Positions 27,358 through 36,788 of a DNA stretch of 41,731 nucleotides are shown here, one piece after another (within the stretch, counting starts at the first letter, position 1; every line of letters starts with the position of its first letter). Location: the NCBI GenBank assembly GCA_023133415.1, contig JAGLWM010000009.1, positions 1 through 41,731 of the forward strand, read 5' to 3'. A program made the translations under genes and the position numbers. The notes under the pieces were generated by a model that was given only the letters and a program-made list of their open reading frames with translations, was not told where the DNA came from and made no database searches. This stretch comes from Candidatus Pacearchaeota archaeon (GTDB lineage Archaea; Nanobdellota; Nanobdellia; Pacearchaeales; GW2011-AR1).

Positions 27358-28144
27358 AAAATATGGGGAGGAATTAAAATTAAGAAATTTGTCTAAGGAA
27401 ACCCAGAAAAATTATAATTTGATTGTTAGAAAGTTTTTAGATATTGCGTGTAACCTTTCTAATGAGGAGTTAAGACGAAATGTCTTGAAGGATATAGATG
27501 ACAAAAAGAGTACGAGTTCTATAAAACAAAAATATTCTGCCTTGAAAATTCTCTATGAGATTAATCACAAACCTCAAAACTTTAGGTTACCTAATTATCA
27601 AACAGAATCGAAACTTCCAGATGTTCTGAATAAAGGAAACGTGAAAAGGATAATTGAGTTTACTAAGAACCCGGTGCATAAATTGATTGTTCAGTTGCTT
27701 TATTCTGGTGGGTTGAGAGTTTCTGAAATTGTGAATCTTCAGCCGAGAGATATTGATGTTGAAAGAAATGTTTTGATTGTTCGGCAGGGGAAGGGGAAGA
27801 AAGACAGGATTACTCTTTTATCGGAATCTCTGAAGGAAGACATACTTAAACATCTTCTGGCGAATAATCCGATTAAGTATTTTTTTGAGTCGAATAGAAA
27901 GAAAAAATATTCGAAGCGGACGATTGAGGAAATTGTTTCTAGAAATTCTTTTAGCGCTATTGGGAGAAAGGCAACTCCGCATACTTTGAGGCATTCTTTC
28001 GCTACGCATTTATTGGAAGCCGGAACAGATATTCGTTATATTCAGAAATTGCTTGGTCATAAAAATTTAAGGACGACGCAAATATATACTCACGTGGCAA
28101 ATTCAGATATAGCTAAAATAAAGAGTCCTTTGGATAGTTTATAA
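27335..28144 (+). CDS. Tyrosine recombinase (XerA/XerCD-like)
   Basis: LLYSGGLRVSEIVNL; HTLRHSFATHLLEAGTDIRYIQKLLGHKNLRTTQIYTHV: complete R..HxxR..H..Y. Confidence 0.93.
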   Translation: MDKIAVKRKYGEELKLRNLSKETQKNYNLIVRKFLDIACNLSNEELRRNVLKDIDDKKSTSSIKQKYSALKILYEINHKPQNFRLPNYQTESKLPDVLNKGNVKRIIEFTKNPVHKLIVQLLYSGGLRVSEIVNLQPRDIDVERNVLIVRQGKGKKDRITLLSESLKEDILKHLLANNPIKYFFESNRKKKYSKRTIEEIVSRNSFSAIGRKATPHTLRHSFATHLLEAGTDIRYIQKLLGHKNLRTTQIYTHVANSDIAKIKSPLDSL

Positions 28145-29361
28145 TGAAACTTGATTATTTGATTCTTGCTTTGAAAAATTTGGAGCATCGGGGAATTCGG
28201 TCATGGCTTACTTTGCTTGGAATTTTTATTGGTGTGACTGCCGTTGTTTCCTTGATTAGTTTGGGTGCGGGTTTACAGGCTGCGGTTAGTGCTCAGTTTG
28301 GGATTAGTTCGACACAGGTTATTACTGTTCAGGCGGGAGGTATCAATGCTTATGGTGTGCCTGGAAGTGGTGCTGCTGATAAGTTAACGATTGATGATGC
28401 CGAGGCAATTGAGAGGCTGTCTTCTGTTGAAATTGCTATTCCCAGAATTATCAGTTCAGTGAAAATTGAATTTAATGATATTGTTGATTTTGGAATGGTG
28501 TCATCTGTTCCTGATGGAGATGGGAGAAAGTTTAGTTATGAAGTGCTTGATATTGAAGCCGAAACTGGGAGAATGCTTAAGGATGACGACATAAGTAAGG
28601 TTTTACTTGGTTATAATTTTGGGAGGGATGATGGAATTTTTGAGAAGGCGATTGTTCCAGGAAAGAGTGTTTTAATTCAGGATCAGCGATTTAAGGTTGT
28701 AGGAATTTTGGAAAAAACGGGCAGCATTATGTTTGATGAGATTGTGATGATTAATGAGGCGCCGTTGAGGGATTTGTTGGATTATGGGGATGACGTGGAT
28801 CTTATTGGAGTGAAGGCTCGGAGTGAAGATGTGATGGATAGGGCAAAGGAAGATGTTGAGAAGTTGATGCGGAAGCGAAGAGATGTTGAAGTTGGCGAGG
28901 AGGATTTTGAGGTTTCTACGCCTGAGGCGATGATGGAGACTGTAAATAATATTCTTGGGGGCGTTCAGGCTTTTATTATAATTGTTGCATCGATTTCGAT
29001 TTTGGTTGGAGCATTGGGGATTGTTAACACTATGACGACTTCTGTTTTGGAGAGAAGGAAGGAGATTGGGATTATGAAGGCGATTGGCGCCAAGAATAGT
29101 CAGGTGTTTATGCAGTTCTTTTTTGAATCTGGTATGCTGGGTTTTATTGGGGGGTTGGTTGGCGTTGTTTTTGGGACATTAATTGGTATTGCTGGGATTA
29201 TGGGAATTAATAATTTTCTTGGGGCGGAACTCTCTCCTATAATTGATTTTGTATTGATTGGTGGGGCTTTAGTTGGAAGTTTTGTGATTGGGGCTGTTGC
29301 AGGAATTGTGCCGGCAATGAGTGCTGCGAAACAAAATCCAGTGGAGGCACTTCGAGGATGA
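28144..29361 (+). CDS. ABC transporter permease (MacB/FtsX family)
   Basis: ALKNLEHRGIRSWLTLLGIFIGVTAVVSLISLG; SVLERRKEIGIMKAIGAKNSQV; VPAMSAAKQNPVEALRG. Confidence 0.92.
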   Translation: MKLDYLILALKNLEHRGIRSWLTLLGIFIGVTAVVSLISLGAGLQAAVSAQFGISSTQVITVQAGGINAYGVPGSGAADKLTIDDAEAIERLSSVEIAIPRIISSVKIEFNDIVDFGMVSSVPDGDGRKFSYEVLDIEAETGRMLKDDDISKVLLGYNFGRDDGIFEKAIVPGKSVLIQDQRFKVVGILEKTGSIMFDEIVMINEAPLRDLLDYGDDVDLIGVKARSEDVMDRAKEDVEKLMRKRRDVEVGEEDFEVSTPEAMMETVNNILGGVQAFIIIVASISILVGALGIVNTMTTSVLERRKEIGIMKAIGAKNSQVFMQFFFESGMLGFIGGLVGVVFGTLIGIAGIMGINNFLGAELSPIIDFVLIGGALVGSFVIGAVAGIVPAMSAAKQNPVEALRG

Positions 29362-29386
29362 AATCAAAATCAGAGATTTTAATTTC

Positions 29387-29414
29387 GGTTGTTGGTTGTT
29401 GGTTGTTGGTTGTT
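29387..29414 (+). repeat. Heptanucleotide tandem repeat (GGTTGTT)x4
   Basis: Four perfect 7-mers between the two permease genes. Confidence 0.95.
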
Positions 29415-29440
29415 GGTGGTGGCTTGAGGGAGGTGAGGCG

Positions 29441-30652
29441 ATGGTGATTAGTAAAGAGAGTGTAAAATATTCGTTAAATAATATTAGAAAAAGTAAGGTT
29501 AGAAGTATTCTTACGATTTTGTCGATTTTTGTTGGGATTGCTACGATTTTTATTTTTGTTAGTTTTGGTTGGGGACTTTATGATTATATTGATGAGTTTA
29601 CTTCGTCGTCTTCGGCAGATAAGTTAATGATTATGCCGAAAGGGGGCGTGATTCCCGGTTTGGATACAACGTTTAAACTTTTGGATAGTGATGTACGGGC
29701 GATTAGGAAGACGGCTGGTGTTTATGAGGCGACGGGAGTGTATATGAATGTGGGTGAAATTGTGCAGGATGATTCAAAAAAATATGCTTTTGTTATGAGT
29801 TATGATCCTGATTTGCCCATGGTGATGGAGCTTTCGGATATTGAGGTAGTTGAAGGGCGACCTCTTCGTTCTGGTGATTCTGGAAAGGTTACTTTGGGTT
29901 ATAACTATATGTTGAAAAATAAAATTTTTCCGAAAGCTTATTCTCTTAATAGCAAGATTAATGTTCAGGATCGGGATCTTCGGATTGTTGGGTTTTATGA
30001 GAAGATCGGAAACCCTCAGGATGATTCCAATGTTTATGTGACGAATGATTTTATGTCTGAACTTTATCCGGATAAGAATCTTTCTTATGGGATGATAATT
30101 GCTCGGGCCGATAGGGATAATATTGATGATGTTGCTGAAAGGGTTAAGAAAAAGTTGAGACAGCATCGGGATTTAGATGAAGGGGGAGAGGATTTTACTG
30201 TTCAGTCTTATGCTAATTTGTTGGAATCTTATATGGTAGTTTTGGATATCATTATCGGTTTTGTTATTTTGATTGCATTTATCTCTGTTATTGTGTCTGC
30301 TGTTAATACTGCGAACACTATGATTACTTCGGTGTTGGAGCGATTTAAGGAGATTGGGGTTTTGAAATCTATTGGCGCTAGGAACTCTGAGATTTTTAAG
30401 ATATTTTTATTTGAGTCTGGATTTCTTGGGTTTGTTGCGGGAGTGATTGGGGTTTTTGTTGGATGGGGTGCTAGTAATATAGGGGCTGATGTTTTAGATA
30501 ATTTTGGGTATGGATTTCTTAGTCCTCATTATTCTTGGGTTTTATTCGCTGGGCTAATTGTATTTGCGACATTTACAGGAGCAATTTCTGGGATGGTTCC
30601 TGCATGGCGGGCGAGTAAGATTAATGCTGTTGATGCTCTGAGATATGAGTAA
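29441..30652 (+). CDS. ABC transporter permease (MacB/FtsX family); ORF opens at 29321
   Basis: SLNNIRKSKVRSILTILSIFVGIATIFIFVSFG; SVLERFKEIGVLKSIGARNSEIF; VPAWRASKINAVDALRYE. Confidence 0.9.
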   Translation: MVISKESVKYSLNNIRKSKVRSILTILSIFVGIATIFIFVSFGWGLYDYIDEFTSSSSADKLMIMPKGGVIPGLDTTFKLLDSDVRAIRKTAGVYEATGVYMNVGEIVQDDSKKYAFVMSYDPDLPMVMELSDIEVVEGRPLRSGDSGKVTLGYNYMLKNKIFPKAYSLNSKINVQDRDLRIVGFYEKIGNPQDDSNVYVTNDFMSELYPDKNLSYGMIIARADRDNIDDVAERVKKKLRQHRDLDEGGEDFTVQSYANLLESYMVVLDIIIGFVILIAFISVIVSAVNTANTMITSVLERFKEIGVLKSIGARNSEIFKIFLFESGFLGFVAGVIGVFVGWGASNIGADVLDNFGYGFLSPHYSWVLFAGLIVFATFTGAISGMVPAWRASKINAVDALRYE

Positions 30653-30736
30653 TGATGGAGAAATACTTTCATTTATTTTGTTGAACTTATTAAATGGATT
30701 TAGACAAAAACAAGCTAGGAAGAAAGATTGCTAGGA

Positions 30737-31576
30737 TTATTTTTTCTTTTTCTTTTGGAATTTCCTGATGCCCCACCATCCTATTAATAAAACAATTACT
30801 GCCCAAAAAATATATGTTCCTATTCCTATTGTTTTTTTATCTGCTTTTCTGTCTGTAAAATAGGATGAGTCAAAATTTACGGTCTCCTCAGCTGATCTTC
30901 TTGTGTTGATTATGTCTGAATAAATCATGTTTACTTTGAATTCTCCGTCGGAAGGCACTGCTTCAAATTCTGCTGTTGTATACTCATTAGAATCTAAATC
31001 TCCTACCACCACTCTGTTTGCACCCTTAATATTTATTGAACCTTGTTTTGGAATTTCTATTGTTAGTGCTTCAACATCTGCTTCTGCAATGTTTAATACT
31101 TCGAGTGTTAGCTCGTGTGTTGCATAGTCGTAATCCTTTACATATATTTCAAAATTAGCCCTGACATCGTCAACTTCAATATTGAATGTTTTTGTTAGGG
31201 GTGCGTCGTTTTGGCTTTGAACTCGAACTTCTATTGGGTTTGCTCCGTCGAGTGCGTCTTCATTGATTCGGACTTCATAGGGGATTAGTAGGTTTGTTTC
31301 GTAGTCTTTTATGTAGTCGACTTTCTTGAAAGTTCTTAGTCCGGATTCTCCTGGATTGAATTCTATTGGGTAGTCCGCTAAGAGGTTGAATGTTATGTCG
31401 TTGCAATCTGGTGAATCTAGGCCTTCTATCTGGAAGACTAATTTGACGTAGTCGCCTGGAACGGCTGGATATGGGTCTTGGTTTAATAGAGTTACGTCAA
31501 GATCACATGCTGTTTCGGCTAATGTAAAGCCTGATGATAATAGTAGTAGAAAGACTAACATTACATCTTTTTTCAT
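30737..31576 (-). CDS. Secreted, membrane-anchored protein with CARDB/S-layer-like domains
   Basis: N-terminal signal peptide; beta-rich body; C-terminal TM followed by a basic tail. Confidence 0.5.
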   Translation of the reverse strand: MKKDVMLVFLLLLSSGFTLAETACDLDVTLLNQDPYPAVPGDYVKLVFQIEGLDSPDCNDITFNLLADYPIEFNPGESGLRTFKKVDYIKDYETNLLIPYEVRINEDALDGANPIEVRVQSQNDAPLTKTFNIEVDDVRANFEIYVKDYDYATHELTLEVLNIAEADVEALTIEIPKQGSINIKGANRVVVGDLDSNEYTTAEFEAVPSDGEFKVNMIYSDIINTRRSAEETVNFDSSYFTDRKADKKTIGIGTYIFWAVIVLLIGWWGIRKFQKKKKK

Positions 31577-31687
31577 AGTTATTATTAACGCTGTTTCTTT
31601 TTAAAGTTTGCTTATTGTTGGGAAGGTTGTTGCGAATCTCATAAAAATTTAAAAAGAGATAGATGTGATTGTTGCGTAGGTGATGAA

Positions 31688-32014
31688 GTGAAAAAGTGTG
31701 TTTATTGTTCTGTTGAGGTTGCGGATGATTCTGTGGTGGATATGTGTGAGCGTTGTATGTATCAGGTTTGGGGAGAGAAGATGGCGAGGACGATTGTTGA
31801 GAATATGGAAAGAGAGCGGAACGCTGGGAATTTAGAATTGGGGCAGGTGGGAGACACCGGAAGTTTCGAGAGGTCAGATGTCAGAAGTCAGGGATCAGAT
31901 GTCTTGGTGAGTGAGAAAGTCGTTAAGAGGTCGGTTATTGAGGAGGTTAGTGTAGAGGAATTGGCGATGGAGAATATTGAGCGTTCTCGATTTAGTGGGA
32001 CGGAAAGTTTATAA
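31688..32014 (+). CDS. Small Zn-ribbon protein (GTG start)
   Basis: [20 protein letters not shown]; contains a period-7 DNA repeat. Confidence 0.5.
   Translation: MKKCVYCSVEVADDSVVDMCERCMYQVWGEKMARTIVENMERERNAGNLELGQVGDTGSFERSDVRSQGSDVLVSEKVVKRSVIEEVSVEELAMENIERSRFSGTESL
31872..31906 (+). repeat. Heptanucleotide tandem repeat, consensus NGTCAGA, about 5 units
   Basis: GGTCAGA TGTCAGA AGTCAGG GATCAGA TGTCTTG. Confidence 0.85.
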
Positions 32015-32094
32015 AAGGAATTTTTCTTGCTTTGTTAGGATAGAAATGTCCGAGTTAATTATGGCGCTGAAGAGTTCTGTAGTTTGAGGAATAA

Positions 32095-32349
32095 ATGGCA
32101 CGAAGAGCAAAGGAAATTAGAAAGAAAGGAAAGTTGAATCTTAGTTCTTACTTTAGAAATATTGAGGATGGAACGAGAGTTGCTGTGGTTGATGAGAGAG
32201 GAGTTCGAATAAGTTTTCCTACGAGGCTTCGAGGAATGAGTGGAAAAGTTAAGGCTAGTCGGGGTAAATTTAAAGAAGTTGAAATTAAAGATGGGAACAA
32301 GTTGAAGATTTTTATTATTCATCCTGTTCATTTGAGGGTTTTGGAATGA
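32095..32349 (+). CDS. rpl21e: Ribosomal protein L21e
   Basis: RKKGKLNLSSYFRNIEDGTRVAVV..IKDGNKLKIFIIHPVHLRVLE. Confidence 0.92.
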   Translation: MARRAKEIRKKGKLNLSSYFRNIEDGTRVAVVDERGVRISFPTRLRGMSGKVKASRGKFKEVEIKDGNKLKIFIIHPVHLRVLE

Positions 32350-32648
32350 TAAAGGAATCAAGGCCAGTTGTGATGGCTGAGGTTGTTAGATTGGTTGGGG
32401 ACTCGGATAAAGGTGAGGATATTAAGAAATTTGTAAAGAATTTTGATGTTTTGGATTTTGAGAAAGCGAAGGAATTGACTGAGGAACTTAAGGGGCTTGA
32501 TTTAATTAAGTTGAAAGATGAACATATTGTGAAGATTGTGGATTTTGTGCCGACTGATGCGGCGGAGTTGAATAAGGTTATTATTGAGGTGTCCCTTGAT
32601 CAGGACGAAGTAAATAAGATTTTGGAAATTACCAAAAAATATAGGTGA
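32346..32648 (+). CDS. rpoF: RNA polymerase subunit F (Rpb4-like)
   Basis: ELTEELKGLDLIKLKDEHIVKIVDFVPTDAAELNKVI; downstream of L21e as in archaea. Confidence 0.88.
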   Translation: MIKESRPVVMAEVVRLVGDSDKGEDIKKFVKNFDVLDFEKAKELTEELKGLDLIKLKDEHIVKIVDFVPTDAAELNKVIIEVSLDQDEVNKILEITKKYR

Positions 32649-32653
32649 TTCAG

Positions 32654-33190
32654 ATGGCACGAGAGGATTATGCGATTATTCTAGACTTTTTACCATATGG
32701 TTATCCTTTGGAAAATCGGAGAACATCTTTGGCACAGGCGATTGGGACGAATGATTTCACTTTGTTGCAGTTGGTTCCTAGGCGTGGTGAGAAGTTTGAA
32801 ATTGGGGAGAAAGTTTATATTGGAGATGGTAAGAGAGATAAGGTTCAGTATATTTTGGGTCGGTGTCCTAGGGAGAAGTTGACTGATGCTGCTAAGTTGC
32901 AGTTAGAGGATTTTGTTTCTGAGATGGTTGAGAATAATGAGGAGAGATTTGTTAAATTTTTTAATAAAGCGCAAGCTATAAATACTCGACTTCATCAGTT
33001 CGAATTGTTGCCTGGGTTGGGAAAGAAGCATACGGCTGCTATTATTGAGGCACGGGAAGAAAAAGACTTTGAGTCTTTTAATGATATTCGAGAGCGGGTT
33101 GCAAATATACCATCGCCTGAGAAAGTTATTGAAAAAAGAATTATGGAGGAGCTGACGGAGATTCAGCGGCATAATTTATTTATTGCATAA
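32654..33190 (+). CDS. DUF655 protein
   Basis: [48 protein letters not shown]; conserved position after rpoF. Confidence 0.9.
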   Translation: MAREDYAIILDFLPYGYPLENRRTSLAQAIGTNDFTLLQLVPRRGEKFEIGEKVYIGDGKRDKVQYILGRCPREKLTDAAKLQLEDFVSEMVENNEERFVKFFNKAQAINTRLHQFELLPGLGKKHTAAIIEAREEKDFESFNDIRERVANIPSPEKVIEKRIMEELTEIQRHNLFIA

Positions 33191-33191
33191 A

Positions 33192-33668
33192 ATGGGAGAA
33201 AAGAAAGATTACAGGAAGAAAGAAGAAGAAGTCACACTTGTGAGGGTTCTTGGGAGAGATATTCGTGGGGATATTAAGATAGCATCTGCTTTGACTAAGA
33301 TTAATGGAATTTCATGGACGCTTTCGAATGCGATTTGTAAGATTTTGAAATTAGATAAGGGGAAGAAGATTCAGGATTTTGAGAAGGCTGAGTTGGGTAG
33401 GATTGAGAGTTTTATGAAGACTCCGGAGCTACCTGCATTTTTAAAGAATCGGCAGAAGGATTTGGAGACTGGGGATGATTTGCATATTAGTGGGATGGAT
33501 TTGAAATTAAGGAAGGAGTTTGATTTGAAGAGACTGAAGAAGATTAAGTCATATAAAGGTATTCGACATATAGTTGGATTGCCTGTTCGAGGTCAGAGAA
33601 CTAAAGCGAATTTTAGGAGGAATCGAAAGCCATCTGTTGCTGCGGCAAAGAAGAAGACTAGTGATTAA
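33192..33668 (+). CDS. rps13: Ribosomal protein S13
   Basis: [55 protein letters not shown]. Confidence 0.95.
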   Translation: MGEKKDYRKKEEEVTLVRVLGRDIRGDIKIASALTKINGISWTLSNAICKILKLDKGKKIQDFEKAELGRIESFMKTPELPAFLKNRQKDLETGDDLHISGMDLKLRKEFDLKRLKKIKSYKGIRHIVGLPVRGQRTKANFRRNRKPSVAAAKKKTSD

Positions 33669-33676
33669 CATAATTA

Positions 33677-34195
33677 ATGGGAGATATTAAGAAAAAAAGA
33701 AAATTGTTTAGCCGACCTAAAAAGTTGTATGATCGGATTAGGATGGATGAGGAAAATATTCTAGTGAAGAAGTATGGTTTGAAGAATAAGCGGGAGATTT
33801 GGAAGGCGAGAAGTGTAGTTTCGAAGATGAGGCGGAGAGCGAAAGCCTTGATTGGGAAAAATGATGAGATGCAGAGGGCATTTTTTGATAAGTTGAGTAA
33901 GATGGGAATTAATGTTGTTGATATTGCTGATGTTTTGGCTTTAACTGAAGAGAATATTTTTGCTCGAAGGTTGCAGACTTTTATTTTTAGGAAGAAATTA
34001 GCGAGTACATTTAAGGGAGCTCGGCAGTTGATTGTTCATAAGAATGTTTTGGTTGATGGGAAGGTTGTTAATATTCCGTCGTTTGTTGTGACTAAGGATT
34101 TGGAAGATAAAATTTTGTTGAAAGAAAAAAAGGTTAAAGTTGAAAAGAAAGAGTTTGTTAAAGAAGAAAATATTGAGGGGGAAAGTAAAAAATAA
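33677..34195 (+). CDS. rps4: Ribosomal protein S4
   Basis: KLFSRPKKLYDRIRMDEENILVKKYGLKNKREIWKA; ARQLIVHKNVLVDGKVVNIPSFVV. Confidence 0.95.
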   Translation: MGDIKKKRKLFSRPKKLYDRIRMDEENILVKKYGLKNKREIWKARSVVSKMRRRAKALIGKNDEMQRAFFDKLSKMGINVVDIADVLALTEENIFARRLQTFIFRKKLASTFKGARQLIVHKNVLVDGKVVNIPSFVVTKDLEDKILLKEKKVKVEKKEFVKEENIEGESKK

Positions 34196-34584
34196 TGGTA
34201 AAAAAAACTGAAGAGAATATCGGTATTGTGAATATTTATGCGAGCTTTAATAATACGATTGCGACTGTGACCGATTTGGCTGGAAATACGATTGGACGTG
34301 TTAGTGGAGGGCAGATTACGAAGCATGATAGGATGCGGGCAAATCCGACGATTGCTATGTTTATTGCGAAGAAGGTTCAGGAGATTTGTAGAGATTATAG
34401 GATTAATGCGGTTTATGTTCGAATGAAGGGGCAGACTGGTGCGACGGGAATTGGACCTGGGGCACATGCGATTGTTAGGACTTTGACGAAGGAAGGGATG
34501 AAAATTTTGAGTATGGTTGAAACTACAGCTGTTGCTCGTGGTGGACCGAAGAAGAAAGGTGGGCGAAGAGGGAGGAGACCATAA
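34195..34584 (+). CDS. rps11: Ribosomal protein S11
   Basis: GIVNIYASFNNTIATVTDLAGNTIGRVSGGQ; GATGIGPGAHAIVRTL. Confidence 0.97.
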   Translation: MVKKTEENIGIVNIYASFNNTIATVTDLAGNTIGRVSGGQITKHDRMRANPTIAMFIAKKVQEICRDYRINAVYVRMKGQTGATGIGPGAHAIVRTLTKEGMKILSMVETTAVARGGPKKKGGRRGRRP

Positions 34585-34641
34585 TGATTCAAATAAATTC
34601 AAGTAGTATAAACTTATAAACTAAAAATTCGAAAAAATAAA

Positions 34642-35349
34642 ATGGAAATGATAAAAAATATAAATGAAGAAATTGTTTTCACTTCTGATATAAACATTAG
34701 TTTGGCTAATGCAATTCGTCGAAGTGTGGGAGAGATTAATGTTTTAGCGATTGATGAGTGTGATATTTATAAGAATGACTCATCGCTTTATGATGAGATT
34801 ATTGCACATCGGTTAGGATTAATTTCTTTGAGGAACCAGAAGATGAAGAGTGCTGACGTTGTGGAATTTAAGTTGAAAGTGAAAGGTAAGGGGGATGGCA
34901 AAATGGTTTTGGCTGGTGAGCTTGGAGATGATGTTGTTTACCCAGAGACGCCGATTGTTTTATTAAGTGAGGGGCAGCAATTAGAACTTGTTGCGAGGGC
35001 TCGTATTGGAAAGGGAATTAATCATGCGAAGTTTATGCCTGGGCTTGTTTATTATAAGCATTTACCGAGAATTAAGATTTCTGGAGAGGGTGAAAAGCAG
35101 ACTGAGTTGGTTGCACTTTATCCTGAAGTTTTTGAGATGTATGGTGAAAAAGTTAGGGCTAAGGATGCGTGGAAATGTGATTTGGATAATGATGATATGA
35201 AGGAATATCCTGGTGTTGAGATTTCGTTTGGAGATAGTTTGGTTTTTGTGATTGAGTCATGGGGCCAGATGGAGGCTAAGAAAATTTTCGTGGAGGCTTG
35301 CAAGGCACTGAAGAGTAATTTGTCAGAGGTTTCTAAAGCTTTGAAGTAA
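34642..35349 (+). CDS. rpoD: RNA polymerase subunit D (Rpb3-like)
   Basis: ISLANAIRRSVGEINVLAIDE; DEIIAHRLGLISLRN; KFMPGLVYYKHLPRIKI. Confidence 0.93.
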   Translation: MEMIKNINEEIVFTSDINISLANAIRRSVGEINVLAIDECDIYKNDSSLYDEIIAHRLGLISLRNQKMKSADVVEFKLKVKGKGDGKMVLAGELGDDVVYPETPIVLLSEGQQLELVARARIGKGINHAKFMPGLVYYKHLPRIKISGEGEKQTELVALYPEVFEMYGEKVRAKDAWKCDLDNDDMKEYPGVEISFGDSLVFVIESWGQMEAKKIFVEACKALKSNLSEVSKALK

Positions 35350-35350
35350 A

Positions 35351-35713
35351 ATGGAAGTTAAAATTAATAAGACTAAGATTGAAAAGAGAATGCGTGGAAA
35401 GATGGATGGTGAGTTGGTTAATACAATTGTTAGATTGAAAAAAACGAATCCTGTTGTGGCAAAGGAGTTGGCGCGACCGAAGAGACGATGGCCGGCTGTG
35501 AATTTGAAGGATATTGATATGATTGAGGGAGATGTGTTGGTTGCTGGGAAGATTTTGAGTGCGGGAGATTTGAGTGGGGCGAAGAAGATTGTCGCTTGGT
35601 CTGCAAGCGAGAAGGCTTTGGGAAAGATCAAGAATGCGAAGGGAACATTCGTTTCTATTGTTGATGAGGTTAAGAAGAATCCGGAATTAAATGGTTTTGA
35701 TATTTTGAGATAA
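35351..35713 (+). CDS. rpl18e: Ribosomal protein L18e
   Basis: VVAKELARPKRRWPAVNLKDIDMIEGDVLVAGKILSAGDL. Confidence 0.92.
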   Translation: MEVKINKTKIEKRMRGKMDGELVNTIVRLKKTNPVVAKELARPKRRWPAVNLKDIDMIEGDVLVAGKILSAGDLSGAKKIVAWSASEKALGKIKNAKGTFVSIVDEVKKNPELNGFDILR

Positions 35714-35916
35714 TGACAAAGAAATATAATGGAATTATGATAGGGGTTATGAATGGTGCGGAGGCATTAATTTTTTATAAAAATAACAAGGAAGGGAGGC
35801 GACTTTATGAAGACAATACTAGTTTTATCAAAGAGAATGAAACTTATTTGTGGAGTGAGCAGCCCAAAACACGATCTAAATTAATTCAAATGTTAGAAGG
35901 GAGTAACTTTAAATAA
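35713..35916 (+). CDS. Uncharacterised 67-aa protein inside the ribosomal operon
   Basis: Overlaps the L18e stop (TAATG) and ends 2 nt before rpl13. Confidence 0.65.
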   Translation: MTKKYNGIMIGVMNGAEALIFYKNNKEGRRLYEDNTSFIKENETYLWSEQPKTRSKLIQMLEGSNFK

Positions 35917-35917
35917 A

Positions 35918-36334
35918 ATGGTTAAATTAATTTACGACGGCAAAGAGGCGGTTTTTGGTAGATTGGCGAGTGTTGTTGCGAAGGAATTATTAAAGGGTAA
36001 TTCTGTTGATATTATTAATTGTGGTGATATAATCGTTTCGGGGGATAAGAAATTATTGGCGAAGAAGATTTTGGCGAAGAAGGAGATGGGAAGTGGTGGT
36101 TCAATGAAGGGACCGAAATATCCACGTGTTGCGGATCGGTTGGTTAAAAGAATGATTAGGGGAATGTTGCCGCGAGATAGAGTGAAGGGACAGGAGGCAT
36201 TTAAGAGATTGAAATGTTATGTGTCTGAGTCGGGAGTTGGGAGTCGGGAGTCGGGAGTCGGGGTTATTAAATTAAATCATAAGAAACCAATGAAGTTTTC
36301 TACGGTTGCGGAAATTGTGAGGTTGTTAAAATAA
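35918..36334 (+). CDS. rpl13: Ribosomal protein L13
   Basis: DGKEAVFGRLASVVAKELLKG; IRGMLPRDRVKGQEAFKRLKCYV. Confidence 0.93.
   Translation: MVKLIYDGKEAVFGRLASVVAKELLKGNSVDIINCGDIIVSGDKKLLAKKILAKKEMGSGGSMKGPKYPRVADRLVKRMIRGMLPRDRVKGQEAFKRLKCYVSESGVGSRESGVGVIKLNHKKPMKFSTVAEIVRLLK
36229..36263 (+). repeat. Heptanucleotide tandem repeat (GTCGGGA)x5 inside rpl13
   Basis: GTCGGGA GTTGGGA GTCGGGA GTCGGGA GTCGGGG. Confidence 0.95.
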
Positions 36335-36335
36335 G

Positions 36336-36737
36336 ATGGATAAATTAGTTGTTTCTGGGAAAAGGAAGACGGCGATTGCGAAGGCCATGATTGAAGCGGG
36401 AAGTGGTGTTGTGACTTTTAATAAGAAGCCGATTAGTTTTTTAAGTAATTTGCAACAGCTTGAAATTAGTGAGCCGTTGGTTATTGCTAAAGATGTTTTG
36501 GGGAGGCTGGATTTTGATATTGCCTTGAATGTGAAGGGTGGTGGGATTGCTTGCCAGGTTGAGGCGGCGCGGTTGGCGATCGCGAAGGCGATTGTTAAGT
36601 TTACGGGTAAAGATGATGTGAGACATGCGTTTTTGGCTTATGATAGGAATATGTTGGTTGCGGATACTCGAAGGAAGGAAGCTTGTAAGCCTGGGGATTC
36701 GAAGGCTCGGAGTATGAGACAGACGAGTTTCCGTTAG
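36336..36737 (+). CDS. rps9: Ribosomal protein S9
   Basis: VSGKRKTAIAKAMIEAGSGVVTFN; DTRRKEACKPGDSKARSMRQTSFR. Confidence 0.95.
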   Translation: MDKLVVSGKRKTAIAKAMIEAGSGVVTFNKKPISFLSNLQQLEISEPLVIAKDVLGRLDFDIALNVKGGGIACQVEAARLAIAKAIVKFTGKDDVRHAFLAYDRNMLVADTRRKEACKPGDSKARSMRQTSFR

Positions 36738-36788
36738 AACGGAATAGGGGATTTGGGTGCTTTGCTTTTGGGATTTGTAGGGGGATTG

